Shown here piece after piece: positions 32,445-42,600 of a stretch of 64,000 bases of DNA. Under the pieces are notes generated by a model that was given only the letters and a program-made list of their open reading frames with translations, was not told the DNA's origin and did no database searches. A program made the translations under genes and the position numbers. Source of the DNA: an uncultured Bacteroidales bacterium (lineage in GTDB: Bacteria > Bacteroidota > Bacteroidia > Bacteroidales > WCHB1-69); assembly GCA_900315245.1 (NCBI GenBank), contig OMYJ01000001.1, positions 372,001-436,000 on the forward strand. Direction: 5' to 3'. Each line of letters opens with the position of its first letter. Position 1 is the first letter of the stretch.

Positions 32445-34466
32445 GTACTCCCGAATCCTGTTCTCAATGGCCACAATGGCATCACGGTACTCGGCAGCCT
32501 TCTCAAAATCCAACTCCTTCACTGCCTTTTCCATTTCCTTGCGGTACAATTTCTTCTTTTTCTCTAACTGTTCCATATTATACATGGACAAATCCTCCGC
32601 TACGGCAGACATTTTCTTTTCTTTCTGAACATACTGAATCCCCTGTTTTTTCTGCTTGCCATTCTCACCTGACATTCCTGTCAGTAACATCTCATCCGAC
32701 TTCACAACACCCTTTGGCACAATATGATGTAACTCGTTGTAAGCTATCTGTTTGGAACGACGGCGATTGGTTTCGTCTATAGTAGCTTGCATGGATTTGG
32801 TGATTTTATTAGCATAGAAAATCACCCGTCCGTTCACGTGGCGCGCGGCACGTCCAGCCGTCTGCGTGAGCGAGCGCACGTTGCGAAGGAAACCCTCCTT
32901 GTCGGCATCCATAATGGCCACTAACGACACTTCCGGCAAATCCAAACCTTCACGCAACAGGTTCACGCCCACCAGCACGTCAATGGCACCGGCGCGCAAG
33001 TTCTGCAAAATCTCCACTCTGTCAAGCGTTTCTACATCTGAGTGAATGTAACAAGCTCTTATTCCGATGTTTATAAGGTAAGTGTTCAGCTCTTCGGCCA
33101 TGCGCTTGGTCAGTGTGGTTACCAACACGCGCTCGCCTTTATCGACAGTATCTTCAATCTCGTTCAACAAGTCGTCAACCTGGTTGGTGGCAGGCCGCAC
33201 CTCTATCGGCGGATCCAACAGTCCAGTAGGCCGCACCACCTGCTCTACCACAACCCCACCCGACTGCTCAAGTTCGTAGTCAGCCGGTGTCGCGCTCATG
33301 TAGATGGTCTGCCCCACCAAAGCCTCGAATTCGTCAAACTTCAACGGACGGTTGTCCAAGGCGGCGGGCAACCGGAAACCATACTCCACCAAGTTGATCT
33401 TGCGGGAACGGTCGCCACCATACATCGCCCCGATTTGCGGTACCGTGACATGGCTCTCATCTATCACTAACACAAAGTCTTCGGGGAAAAAGTCAAGGAT
33501 GCAGAACGGGCGCATTCCTGGCTCACGCTTGTCAAAGTAGCGTGAATAGTTCTCAATGCCGGAACAGTAGCCCAACTCCTTCATCATCTCCACATCATAC
33601 GTCACACGGTCTTCCAACCGTTTGGCTTCCAAATGTTTGCCGATAGATTTCAGATAATCGCGCTGTTCTCCCAAATCCAACACAATCTGATTGATAGCCT
33701 CATTCATCGTCTGTTGCGTGGTAACGAACAAACTCGCCGGATAAATCACGATGTTTTCCTCTTTGGTGATGACTCCACCCGTGGCCGCCTCTATAATTTC
33801 CAGAGTCTCAATCTCATCGTCCCAGAAAATGATACGGAAAGCGTGCTCATTGTAAGGCGGGAAAATATCCACCGTGTCGCCCTTCACGCGGAACTGCCCA
33901 CCTTGCAAATCAAGTTCGGTACGCGAATAGAGGCTCGCTACGAACTTCAGCAGCAACGCGTTGCGGTCAATCTTCATTCCCTTATGCAGATGGATAACGT
34001 TCTTGGAAAAATCTTCCGGATTTCCGATACCGTAAATACAAGACACTGAAGCAACTACGATCACGTCACGACGTCCCGACATCAACGCTGCCGTAGTGTG
34101 TAAACGCAATTTTTCAATCTCGTCATTGATGGACAGATCCTTTTCTATATAAGTATTAGTGGTCGGAATATAGGCTTCCGGTTGATAGTAATCGTAATAG
34201 GAAACATAATATTCAACGGCATTTTCGGGAAAAAACTGCTTGAACTCACTGTAGAGCTGGGCGGCGAGTGTTTTGTTGTGGCTCAACACAAGCGCAGGAC
34301 GGTTCACCTGGTTCAGCACATTCGCGATGGTAAACGTCTTGCCGGAGCCGGTCACCCCAAGCAATGTCTGCGCTTTGTCGCCATTGTTCAGCCCTTCCAC
34401 CAACTTTTTAATGGCTTCGGGCTGGTCCCCGGACGGTTCGTATGAAGATGTGAGTTTGAAGTTCAT
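32442..34466 (-). CDS. uvrB: Excinuclease ABC subunit B
   Basis: UvrB is the helicase-like damage-verification subunit of nucleotide excision repair. The 674-residue protein has Walker A LLGVTGSGKTFT, the beta-hairpin region YYVSYYDYYQPEAYIP, helicase motifs (VLVIDESHVT, LVTTLTKRMAEEL, VLVGVNLLREGLDLPEVSLVAI, QTAGRAARH) and a C-terminal UVR motif (KKLYRKEMEKAVKELDFEKAAEYRDAI) that contacts UvrC. Normal length. The gene lies between two word arrays: one provides its stop, the other is 27 bases upstream of its ATG. Confidence 0.97.
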   Translation of the reverse strand: MNFKLTSSYEPSGDQPEAIKKLVEGLNNGDKAQTLLGVTGSGKTFTIANVLNQVNRPALVLSHNKTLAAQLYSEFKQFFPENAVEYYVSYYDYYQPEAYIPTTNTYIEKDLSINDEIEKLRLHTTAALMSGRRDVIVVASVSCIYGIGNPEDFSKNVIHLHKGMKIDRNALLLKFVASLYSRTELDLQGGQFRVKGDTVDIFPPYNEHAFRIIFWDDEIETLEIIEAATGGVITKEENIVIYPASLFVTTQQTMNEAINQIVLDLGEQRDYLKSIGKHLEAKRLEDRVTYDVEMMKELGYCSGIENYSRYFDKREPGMRPFCILDFFPEDFVLVIDESHVTVPQIGAMYGGDRSRKINLVEYGFRLPAALDNRPLKFDEFEALVGQTIYMSATPADYELEQSGGVVVEQVVRPTGLLDPPIEVRPATNQVDDLLNEIEDTVDKGERVLVTTLTKRMAEELNTYLINIGIRACYIHSDVETLDRVEILQNLRAGAIDVLVGVNLLREGLDLPEVSLVAIMDADKEGFLRNVRSLTQTAGRAARHVNGRVIFYANKITKSMQATIDETNRRRSKQIAYNELHHIVPKGVVKSDEMLLTGMSGENGKQKKQGIQYVQKEKKMSAVAEDLSMYNMEQLEKKKKLYRKEMEKAVKELDFEKAAEYRDAIVAIENRIREY

Positions 34467-34492
34467 TCGGTTTACGATTTTCGGTTATTGGA

Positions 34493-34617
34493 TCTAATCA
34501 CTGATCACCATTCACTGATCACTGATCACTAATCACTAATCACTAATCACTAATCACTGATCACTATTCACTATTCACTAATCACTGATCACTATTCACT
34601 GATCACTATTCACAATA
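34493..34617. repeat. Long heptamer-word array (ATCACTA/TTCACTA/ATCACTG) upstream of uvrB
   Basis: About 17 words of seven bases over 125 bases, the longest array in the window. Words alternate among ATCACTA, ATCACTG and TTCACTA. It has the same word family as the arms around the four-helix-bundle gene (5685-5740) and shares the 15-mer ATCACTATTCACAAT with it. Confidence 0.92.
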
Positions 34618-34622
34618 CAACA

Positions 34623-34649
34623 AAACGCCGATTATAAAAACCGGCGTTT
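34623..34649 (-). terminator. Terminator of the small outer-membrane protein gene
   Basis: Stem AAACGCCG (34623-34630) with CGGCGTTT (34642-34649); on the minus strand TTTTG follows. It stands 25 bases after the stop of the barrel gene. Confidence 0.65.
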
Positions 34650-34674
34650 GTTAATTCTGCAAAAGTAAAAATTT

Positions 34675-35160
34675 TTAGAATCTGTAGCGTACGCCCAGTG
34701 CAACACCTGAGAAACTGTACCAGAGCGGATAATAATTGCCTCTAACAAAACCGAGGACATTCACCATAGGACGCCAGTCCAAGCTGAGGTTCAACGGGAT
34801 GCCGAATTGATATTCAACACCAATTTGTGCACCCACATTAAGGCGGAAAGGAATGTAGTTATAATCATGCCACCAGCGACCAAATCCAAAACCGATACCA
34901 GCACCGGGACCCACATACCAATTCCAGCCACCACTGATGTTGAACACCCAGTCAAACATGGCGTTCACGTCAGCGTAAGCCCAGCCGTTCCACACATTCG
35001 TGGCACCAGCAGTCAAATCCATCATCATTCTTTCACCCAAAGAGTGTTGATAGGAAAATTCCAAATTGTAACCGATACGGCCACCGATAGCACGAGGCTG
35101 TGCCAAACTGATACTCACAAATGCGAGCATAATCATTAAGGTTGCAAATAACTTTTTCAT
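34675..35160 (-). CDS. Small outer-membrane beta-barrel protein
   Basis: The 161-residue protein has a signal peptide (MKKLFATLMIMLAFVSISLA) and a string of short amphipathic strands (RIGYNLEFSYQHSL, MMMDLTAGATNVW, WNWYVGPGAGIGFGF, RLNVGAQIGVEYQF, LNLSLDWRPMVNV, GVALGVRYRF) ending in Phe. This fits an eight-stranded OmpA/OmpX-like barrel. Function unknown. The start is the internal ATG that gives the signal peptide. Confidence 0.8.
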   Translation of the reverse strand: MKKLFATLMIMLAFVSISLAQPRAIGGRIGYNLEFSYQHSLGERMMMDLTAGATNVWNGWAYADVNAMFDWVFNISGGWNWYVGPGAGIGFGFGRWWHDYNYIPFRLNVGAQIGVEYQFGIPLNLSLDWRPMVNVLGFVRGNYYPLWYSFSGVALGVRYRF

Positions 35161-35186
35161 AATACTTGAATTTAAGTTTGAAAATG

Positions 35187-35194
35187 CAAAATTA
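35187..35194 (-). promoter_or_regulatory. -7 box (TAATTTTG) of the small barrel gene
   Basis: The plus strand reads CAAAATTA, 26 bases upstream of the start codon. Confidence 0.55.
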
Positions 35195-35332
35195 GCTTTT
35201 ATTAACAATTATATTCTGGTCATTTCAAACAAGTTATAAACAGACTTATGTAAATAAGTCGTATTTGAAGATATGTGGCATTGCATGTCACTACAATGAA
35301 TAATCATCTTCCGTGCATATTTGTAATTTGTG

Positions 35333-35340
35333 TACATTTG
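35333..35340 (+). promoter_or_regulatory. -7 box (TACATTTG) of metG
   Basis: Matches TAnnTTTG with a TTTG (GTAATTTG) just upstream; 59 bases before the ATG, leaving a moderately long leader. Confidence 0.5.
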
Positions 35341-35398
35341 CCGTTTGGCTTTTACAAATATTTATTACGATTATAATAATAACTAAATTACTGATAAT

Positions 35399-37447
35399 AT
35401 GAAAGATATAAAACGCTACACGGTTACATCGGCTCTTCCATATGCTAACGGTCCCGTCCATATAGGACACCTTGCCGGCGTGTATGTGCCAGCGGATATC
35501 TATGTCCGCTACCTTCGCAACAACGGCAAAGAGGTGCTTTTCATCGGCGGCTCCGACGAGCATGGCGTGCCGATCACCATCAAAGCGCGCAAAGAAGGGG
35601 TGACACCACAAGACATTGTTGACCGCTACCATAACATCATCAAAAAGTCGTTTGAAGAACTCGGTATCTCTTTTGACATCTACTCGCGCACATCGAATCC
35701 CACCCATCATGAAACAGCGGCGGAATTTTTCAAATATCTGTACGACAATGGTAAACTGATAGAGAAAGTCTCCCAACAATATTATGATGAGGAAGCGCAC
35801 GAGTTCCTCGCCGACCGTTACATCACCGGCACTTGTCCGCACTGCAATAACGAACACGCTTACGGTGACCAGTGCGAAGCGTGCGGATCTGCCCTCAACG
35901 CCACTGAACTTATCAACCCGAAATCAGCCCTCAGCGGTAACACTCCGGTTCTCAAAGAAACTAAACATTGGTATCTTCCTCTGAATGAATACGATGCGTG
36001 GTTGAGGGAATGGATTTTGCAAGGACACAAAGCCGACTGGCGTCCGACTGTATATGGACAATGTAAATCATGGATCGAGCAAGGACTGCAACCCCGTGCC
36101 GTTACCCGCGACCTCTCCTGGGGCGTGAAAGTGCCGTTGAAAGAAGCGGAAGGTAAAGTGCTTTACGTTTGGTTCGATGCCCCAATCGGCTATATATCAG
36201 CAACTAAAGAATGGGCTAAAGAACATAATACAGACTGGAAACCCTGGTGGCAGGACGAAAGTTCCGAACTGGTGCATTTTATCGGCAAGGACAACATCGT
36301 TTTCCACTGCATCATTTTCCCGTGCATGTTGAAAGCCCATGGCGGTTATATTGTACCCACAAATGTTCCGGCCAACGAGTTTTTGAATCTCGAAGGCGAC
36401 AAAATTTCCACTTCCCGCAATTGGGCAGTTTGGGCACACGAATACATTGAAGATTTCCCTGGAAAACAAGATGTTTTGCGTTATACATTGACATCCATCG
36501 CACCGGAAACCAAAGATGCGGATTTCACCTGGGCAGATTTCCAAGCAAAAAATAACAACGAATTGCTGGCTATTTTCGGTAATTTTGTGAACAGAACAGT
36601 GGTTTTGTCGCACAAATACTATGGTGGAATCATTCCCGAATGCGGCGAACTGACCGAATATGAGAAAGAAATCATTGAAAAGATGGCTGAATTCCCGAAT
36701 AGGATAGGGGAGTGCATCAGACATTACAAGTTCCGTGAAGCGCAAGCGGAGTTGATGAACTTGGCTCGTCTCGGCAACAAATATCTCACCGACACCGAAC
36801 CTTGGAAAAAACAGAAAGAGAATCCGGAATATGTGAAGACCATTCTGCATATTTCCTTGCAAATTTGCGCTTCTTTGTCCATCCTTTGCGAACCTTTCCT
36901 GCCTTTTACAGCGAAAAAGCTGCAAAAAATGCTCAATTTGAACAATAAAAACTGGTCAGACGGTGGCCGACACGATTTGTTGAAAACGGGTAATAAACTC
37001 AATCCTGCTGAATATCTGTTTGAGAAGATCGAAGATGAAACCATCGCCAAGCAGGTTAAAAAGCTGGAAGACACCAAGAAAGCCAATGAAGCTGAAAATG
37101 CCGATGTGATCCCAGCCAAAGAAGATGTAACATTCGACGATTTCCAGAAAATGGATGTCCGTGTGGTTACTGTGTTGGCAGCTGAAAAGGTGGCCAAGAC
37201 CAAGAAACTGCTGAAATTGAAGGTTAATACCGGTGTGGATACCCGCGAAATCATATCCGGCATTGCGGAATATTACCAACCTGAAGATTTAATCGGCAAA
37301 CAAGTTCTGATGCTTATAAATCTCGCACCTAAAAATATCAAGGGAGTGGATTCTCACGGCATGGTCTTGATGGCTGAAAATGCCGACGGCACCCTTTCCA
37401 TCATGCAACCTCAGAAACGGATGAAAGAGGGAAGTACAGTGAAGTGA
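35399..37447 (+). CDS. metG: Methionyl-tRNA synthetase
   Basis: MetG charges tRNA-Met. The 682-residue protein has the class I signature [13 protein letters not shown] (HIGH) at residues 16-28, a zinc knuckle [18 protein letters not shown], the catalytic loop [12 protein letters not shown] (KISTS in place of KMSKS, a known variant of the phylum and others), an anticodon-binding helical domain, and a C-terminal tRNA-binding EMAP-like domain from about residue 580 ([20 protein letters not shown]) that dimerises the enzyme. Preceded by its own promoter and followed by an inverted word array. Confidence 0.97.
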   Translation: MKDIKRYTVTSALPYANGPVHIGHLAGVYVPADIYVRYLRNNGKEVLFIGGSDEHGVPITIKARKEGVTPQDIVDRYHNIIKKSFEELGISFDIYSRTSNPTHHETAAEFFKYLYDNGKLIEKVSQQYYDEEAHEFLADRYITGTCPHCNNEHAYGDQCEACGSALNATELINPKSALSGNTPVLKETKHWYLPLNEYDAWLREWILQGHKADWRPTVYGQCKSWIEQGLQPRAVTRDLSWGVKVPLKEAEGKVLYVWFDAPIGYISATKEWAKEHNTDWKPWWQDESSELVHFIGKDNIVFHCIIFPCMLKAHGGYIVPTNVPANEFLNLEGDKISTSRNWAVWAHEYIEDFPGKQDVLRYTLTSIAPETKDADFTWADFQAKNNNELLAIFGNFVNRTVVLSHKYYGGIIPECGELTEYEKEIIEKMAEFPNRIGECIRHYKFREAQAELMNLARLGNKYLTDTEPWKKQKENPEYVKTILHISLQICASLSILCEPFLPFTAKKLQKMLNLNNKNWSDGGRHDLLKTGNKLNPAEYLFEKIEDETIAKQVKKLEDTKKANEAENADVIPAKEDVTFDDFQKMDVRVVTVLAAEKVAKTKKLLKLKVNTGVDTREIISGIAEYYQPEDLIGKQVLMLINLAPKNIKGVDSHGMVLMAENADGTLSIMQPQKRMKEGSTVK

Positions 37448-37456
37448 CAATTAATC

Positions 37457-37529
37457 GAAGATGAAAAAGAGATGAAAGGGAGATGAATAAAAGATGAATG
37501 TTCATCTCCTTTCTCATTTTATCTTCATC
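37457..37529. repeat. Inverted AGATGAA-word array after metG
   Basis: Plus-strand GAAGATGAA/GAGATGAA/AAAGATGAA words (37457-37500) face TTCATCTCC/TTCTCATT/ATCTTCATC (37501-37529), so the transcript can fold into an imperfect hairpin right after metG. It may double as a terminator, but no clean T-run follows. Confidence 0.75.
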
Positions 37530-38051
37530 ACAAAAACGCAACAAATTTATATGCAGCAAATTGAATAAAAATCCCAATAAAATAAGGGTTTTACAAACAT
37601 ATCAACAAAAAAATGAGAATGAGAAAATTACAATGTTACCAACATCAAAATGTTTATAAAATGGATAATTATCCAAATAATGCAAGTTACGATTTTATAT
37701 CTCTGTGAAAAAAATATTGATAAAAATGAATTTCACAAAAAAACATTTTTTTGAACTAAAATTTTGAACTTTTTCACCTTGTCAAAAACGATAATTTTTT
37801 CCACTGAAAAAAAAATAAAAGAAAATGTCCAACATATATCCTTATTCATAATCTGATAATTACAATTAACAATACTTGCTCATAACTGTTTATTACTTTT
37901 GATAAATGACATTTCAAAATTTTGCCGCAATTTGTTTTCCACATTTCAACATCCATAATAATCATAGAACTTAAAAATCTTAATCATTTAAAGAAAGCTA
38001 AAGCGTAAAAAAATTGAATGGGGGAAGCCTTGAAATCATTCATCTTTTTTG
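37530..38051. other. AT-rich gene-free stretch
   Basis: About 520 bases that are very A+T-rich, with many A and T runs and imperfect repeats such as ATAATTATCCAAATAAT. No open frame with coding character, no tRNA and no clear terminator was found. No cluster of DnaA boxes (TTATCCACA) is present. It may hold regulatory DNA, but nothing specific is supported. Confidence 0.55.
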
Positions 38052-38059
38052 TATTTTTG
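38052..38059 (+). promoter_or_regulatory. -7 box (TATTTTTG) of rpiB
   Basis: Consensus element 24 bases before the ATG at 38083; it lies within the longer open frame and thus supports the internal start. Confidence 0.7.
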
Positions 38060-38082
38060 CAGCCAACATATATTTAGGAAAA

Positions 38083-38508
38083 ATGACGATATACATTGGA
38101 TCAGATCATGCAGGTTATGAATTGAAAGAGCTTGTAAAAAAGCATTTCGAAGGTCATTTTGAATTTGCTGACCAAGGAACATTTTCTTCGGAAAGTGTGG
38201 ACTATCCTGATTTCGCCCATGCGGTTGCCGACAGAGTTCTCAAAGACAAAGATGGGGTAGGGATACTGATATGCGGAACAGGAAACGGAATGGCTATAAC
38301 GGCAAACAAGCATGCGGGTATCAGAGCAGCCCTTTGTTGGGATCCGGCTATTTCGGCTTTGGCCAAACAGCATAACAATGCCAACATTCTTGTGCTTCCT
38401 GCCCGCTTCATTTCCTGTGAAAAGGCCATTGACACCATAAATTCCTTCTTCAACGCTGAATTTGAAGGAGGCAGACATCAAAGAAGAATAGATAAAATAA
38501 ACCTTTGA
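38083..38508 (+). CDS. rpiB: Ribose 5-phosphate isomerase B
   Basis: RpiB interconverts ribose 5-phosphate and ribulose 5-phosphate. The 141-residue protein has the family blocks IYIGSDHAGYELK, DYPDFAHAVADRV, GILICGTGNGMAITANKHAGIRAALCWD and HNNANILVLPARF. The active-site Cys of the CGTG loop and His of SDHAG are present. Two bases after its stop begins the LUD-domain gene, so they are co-transcribed. With rpe in the window, both isomerase steps of the non-oxidative pentose branch are represented. Confidence 0.96.
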   Translation: MTIYIGSDHAGYELKELVKKHFEGHFEFADQGTFSSESVDYPDFAHAVADRVLKDKDGVGILICGTGNGMAITANKHAGIRAALCWDPAISALAKQHNNANILVLPARFISCEKAIDTINSFFNAEFEGGRHQRRIDKINL

Positions 38509-38510
38509 AC

Positions 38511-39638
38511 ATGAAATCTCCGTTTTTAGAAAAGGATTTCGAGAGCATTCGCAAAAAAGCTTACGCCCTTCGTCACAATTATTTTGACGATATGGACAAG
38601 CATTTGCTCAGTTTGGAATCTTCCTTGGCGAAGAAGGGACTTGATGTGCTTTGGATTAAGGACAAGAATTCCATATTCGATGCTGTGGAGTCCATTTTGA
38701 AAAAAAACAACGCCAGAAGGGTGACATTTGATACACAGATTCCTTTCGAATCACAGTTCCAGTATATGGCGGATGTGGTTCCTGTTGAACAAGCTGAAAA
38801 CTCTTCTGACGATATAGATCTTCTTGTCGTGAATGCCGATTTTGCTGTTTGTGACAGCGGATCGCTTGTTTTTTTGGACAAAAAATCGAAGCTTTGTTTC
38901 AATAAAGTTAAAAATCTGGCTATAATTGTCAATATTGACCAGATTATAACCAGCCAGCAGGATCTTTCATTCTTTATTGCGCTCAAATATTATTCTAAGG
39001 AAAAAAAGATGCCGATGGATGTTAAGATCATCCAAAAGCAGCTCCAATATGTGTTTCCTTCCCATCTCTCCTTTATGTCTGAGCAGGTGATATCACAAGA
39101 GGATATGAACATTTCTGTTCTTCTCTATCTGAATGATATAGAGGACATTCTGTCTTCGGAAATTATGAAGGAATCACTCTATTGCATTCAGTGCGGACGC
39201 TGTTTGGAAGTTTGTCCCGTGGCTTCGGCATGCGAGAACATTTCCCCGATTCAGCTCATTAAGATGAACTGTCTGGACAAATACAACGCTTCCCAACATC
39301 TTTTCTCGCATACTACCTTATGCGGATCGTGCGAGGCGGTGTGTCCTGTGAATATTCCACTTGTCAGACTGATGTTCTCTGAAATGCAGGCGTCCAACAT
39401 TGTCGTTAAACCCTCGCGCTCCAAGCAACTCTATTCTTTGTTTTCCAAAAGAAGCAAATTGAACAAATTGAATCATTCATTTTTCCGTTATTTCTTTGTG
39501 AAGCGCTTTTTCGGTCAAAATAAATTGCTCAGTCGTTATTTTCAGAACCAGAACGCGGATTTTTTCAATGTAACTTATCAGCCCCCTTACGAGGATAATC
39601 CCAATGAGCTCATCAAAGATACAGATATTGAACGATAA
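38511..39638 (+). CDS. LUD-domain iron-sulfur protein (LutB-like)
   Basis: The 375-residue protein has an N-terminal LUD (LutB/LutC-type) domain with SLVVNADFAVCDSGSL-like core (LLVVNADFAVCDSGSLVFLD). A two-cluster ferredoxin region follows near residues 225-300: CIQCGRCLEVCPVASAC and CGSCEAVCPV. LutB proteins take part in lactate oxidation to pyruvate as part of LutABC, but LutA and LutC genes are not adjacent and the protein is shorter than usual LutB (about 470). A solo electron-transfer role is possible. It overlaps the next gene by 35 bases. Confidence 0.8.
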   Translation: MKSPFLEKDFESIRKKAYALRHNYFDDMDKHLLSLESSLAKKGLDVLWIKDKNSIFDAVESILKKNNARRVTFDTQIPFESQFQYMADVVPVEQAENSSDDIDLLVVNADFAVCDSGSLVFLDKKSKLCFNKVKNLAIIVNIDQIITSQQDLSFFIALKYYSKEKKMPMDVKIIQKQLQYVFPSHLSFMSEQVISQEDMNISVLLYLNDIEDILSSEIMKESLYCIQCGRCLEVCPVASACENISPIQLIKMNCLDKYNASQHLFSHTTLCGSCEAVCPVNIPLVRLMFSEMQASNIVVKPSRSKQLYSLFSKRSKLNKLNHSFFRYFFVKRFFGQNKLLSRYFQNQNADFFNVTYQPPYEDNPNELIKDTDIER

Positions 39639-42600
39639 GGTAAGGCAGTTTCTGAAGAAATATTACCTGAATAAATTATGCAAAGGATTGGCATTCTTTG
39701 TCATCATTATGTTGTTGACATTCATTGCCTTTTCCTTGTTTGAGTATTTTTCGTATTCAAATACGATTGTACGTTCCATACTCTTCTATTCTTTCATTCT
39801 TCTTTCGATTGTCACTGCCATTGCTTACATTATCATACCGATAATGAAGATAGGCGGACTTGGAAAACAACTTACCAATGAGGAGATTGCGAAAATAGTA
39901 GGAAAGCATTTTCATCAAATAGACGACAAACTATTGAATGTTTTCGAGTTGAAAAAACAACTTGAAAGGGGAGATTATTTGAGTTATGATTTGCTTTCCG
40001 CCGCTATTGACCATAAGATAGATTCATTCAAGGCGTATTCATTTGTTCAGGCAATCCCTGTGCAGAAAACCAAGCGGATCGCACTTTGGATGATTCTTCC
40101 TATTGTCGTTTTTTTCCTTCTTTTCACCATTAAAAAGGATCTTTTCACCGAACCAACGAAACGAATCGTTCACTATACTGAAGTGTATGAAAAGCCGGCT
40201 CCTTATGCTTTCATTATCACTAATGATTCTTTAAAAGCATTTCAATATGAGGATTTTACGGTAAATGTGAAGGTTGAAGGCAGTGAAGTTCCTGATGAAG
40301 TTTATGTAAAAATAAAGAACAGAAATTACAAATGCGAAAAGAATAGTAATTCAACTTTCTCCTATACCTTTTCAAATCTTAAAGAAAATACTGATTTTCA
40401 AATTATTACAGACGAGGTTCAGTCTTCTTTATATGAAATCAATGTTTTACCCAAACCGGTAATGCTTGGGTTCAACATAACATTGCATTTTCCATCGTAT
40501 CTGAACAAACCTGACGAGGTTTTGGAGAATGTCAGCAACATTACAGTTCCCGAAGGAACGCATATAACTTGGAATTTCATTACCCGAAACGCAGAACAGC
40601 TGATTCTAATTGTTGACGACCATAAAAAAGAGATTTCTTCTGAAAAGGATAATTATTTGGTTGATATTGTCGCAAGGAACTCTTTCACTTACTCTATTTT
40701 GAATAAAAACAAGTATTCGATAAGCAAAGATACGCTTACTGATGAGGTGAATGTCATCAAAGACATGTATCCGGACATTGTAGTGCAATCACAGCAGGAT
40801 TCGGCTTATCATGACAGGATTTATTTCAAAGGAAACATAAAGGATGATTATGGTTTTTCAAAATTGCAGTTTGTATATAACAAGCTGGATAAAGATGGAA
40901 AAATAATATCTTCAGGTAAGGCGGTTCCCATAAAGATTCAAAATAATGTTACCATTCAGGATTTTTACTATTATTTTGACCAGAATATGTTTGAATTGAA
41001 TCCTGGAGAAGAAATTGAATATTATTTTCAGGTGTTCGATAACGACGGTGTAAATGGGGCTAAATCCACGAAATCATCGGTTCAATCTTATCGTGTGCGC
41101 ACGATGGATGAAATTGAAAATGACCTGCAAAAGGACGAAGAGCAGACAAAATCCGAATATACTGATTTGCTGAAAGAATCGAAAGATTTGGCGAAGGAAA
41201 TTGAAAAGATGCAACAAAAAATGATGCAGCAGAAAGAACTTTCCTGGCAAGACAAGAAAAACCTTGAGAAATTGATGAAAGAGTATCAAAAACTGCAAGA
41301 CAAAATCAATGATCTCAAAGAAAAGCAGGAAAATCACCAGCAGGTCGAGAATCAGTATAAGGATGTGGATGAGGATATATTCAAGAAACAACAAGAGCTG
41401 CAAAAACGCATGGATGAGATTCTTACGGACGAGATGAAGGAGATGATCAAAGAATTGGAAGCCATGATGCAAAACATGAACAAAGATCAGATCCAGGAGC
41501 AGATGGAGAAAATGAAAATGTCCACGAAGGATATCAATGAGTCTTTGGATCAACAATTGCAGCTTTACAAGCAGTTGGAGGTGGAGAAGAAACTTAATGA
41601 GGCGGTGAAGAACATGCGCGATTTATCAGAAGAAATGAGAAAAAATGCGCAAAAAACTGAAAACAAACAGAATTCTAAAGAAGAATTACTCAAAAAACAA
41701 CAAGAATTACAGGATAAATACAATGAGATAAAGAAAGACATTGATGAACTGAAGAAACTGAACAACGAATTGGAAGATCCTACAAAGTTCAAAGACACGC
41801 AAGAATTACAAAAAGATGCTGAACAGAATATGCAGCAAGGTCAGCAGAATTTAGAGAAGAACAACCGTTCCAAATCTGCGGATAACCAAAAAAAGGCGGC
41901 GGATGACATAGACAAGATGGCTGAGCAGATGGAACAAGACTTCAACGAAAGTGAATTGGAGAACATAACTGAGGATATTGCAACAATTCGACAGATATTG
42001 GATAATTTGGTGAACGTTTCCTTTGATCAGGAGACAGTATTAAAAAGAACGCAGAAGATGAATGCAATGTCTTCTTCATACACGGATGTAATGAAGAAGC
42101 AGTTTGAGGTAAAACAGAATATGGGTCATATTGAGGATTCATTGAATGCTCTTGCACGGCGTCAGGCTGCTGTAAAACCGTTTATTCAAAAAGAACTTTC
42201 AAAAATCCAAAACAATATAGAGACATCTCAGACGGAGATGCAGAACAGAAGGGTGTCTTCGGCGGCTAAAAACCAACAGTTTGCTTTGACTTCCATGAAT
42301 AATCTTGCTTTGATGCTGATGGAGTCCATGAAGGATATGCAACAGCAGCAACAAAAATGTAAGTCAAAATGTAACAAATCCGGAAATGGATCGTGTAATA
42401 ATCCTGGAGGGAAGGGAAAACCGAAAAAAGCCACTGCAAGAGAATTGCAACAGCAGTTGAATCGCCAGATGGAGGCTTTGAAGCAGTCAATGGAGCAACA
42501 ATCGAAGCAGGGTCAGACGGGGAAGCCGCAACAGAATATGAGTGAACAGTTCGCCAAAATGGCGGCACAACAAGAGGCTATACGGAAAATGTTGCAGGAT

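Noticed and set aside
34493-34617. CRISPR array
   Set aside because: Units are 6-8 bases with no spacers, no leader and no cas genes, so the word arrays are not CRISPR.
36388-36424. Broken KMSKS motif in MetG
   Set aside because: KISTS at this place is a common natural variant of methionyl-tRNA synthetases and the rest of the enzyme is intact.
37530-38051. Replication origin in the AT-rich stretch
   Set aside because: No cluster of TTATCCACA-type DnaA boxes and no dnaA, dnaN or parAB gene nearby; AT-richness alone is not enough.
38511-39638. LutABC lactate-oxidation operon
   Set aside because: Only one LutB-like gene is present; LutA and LutC are missing from both sides.
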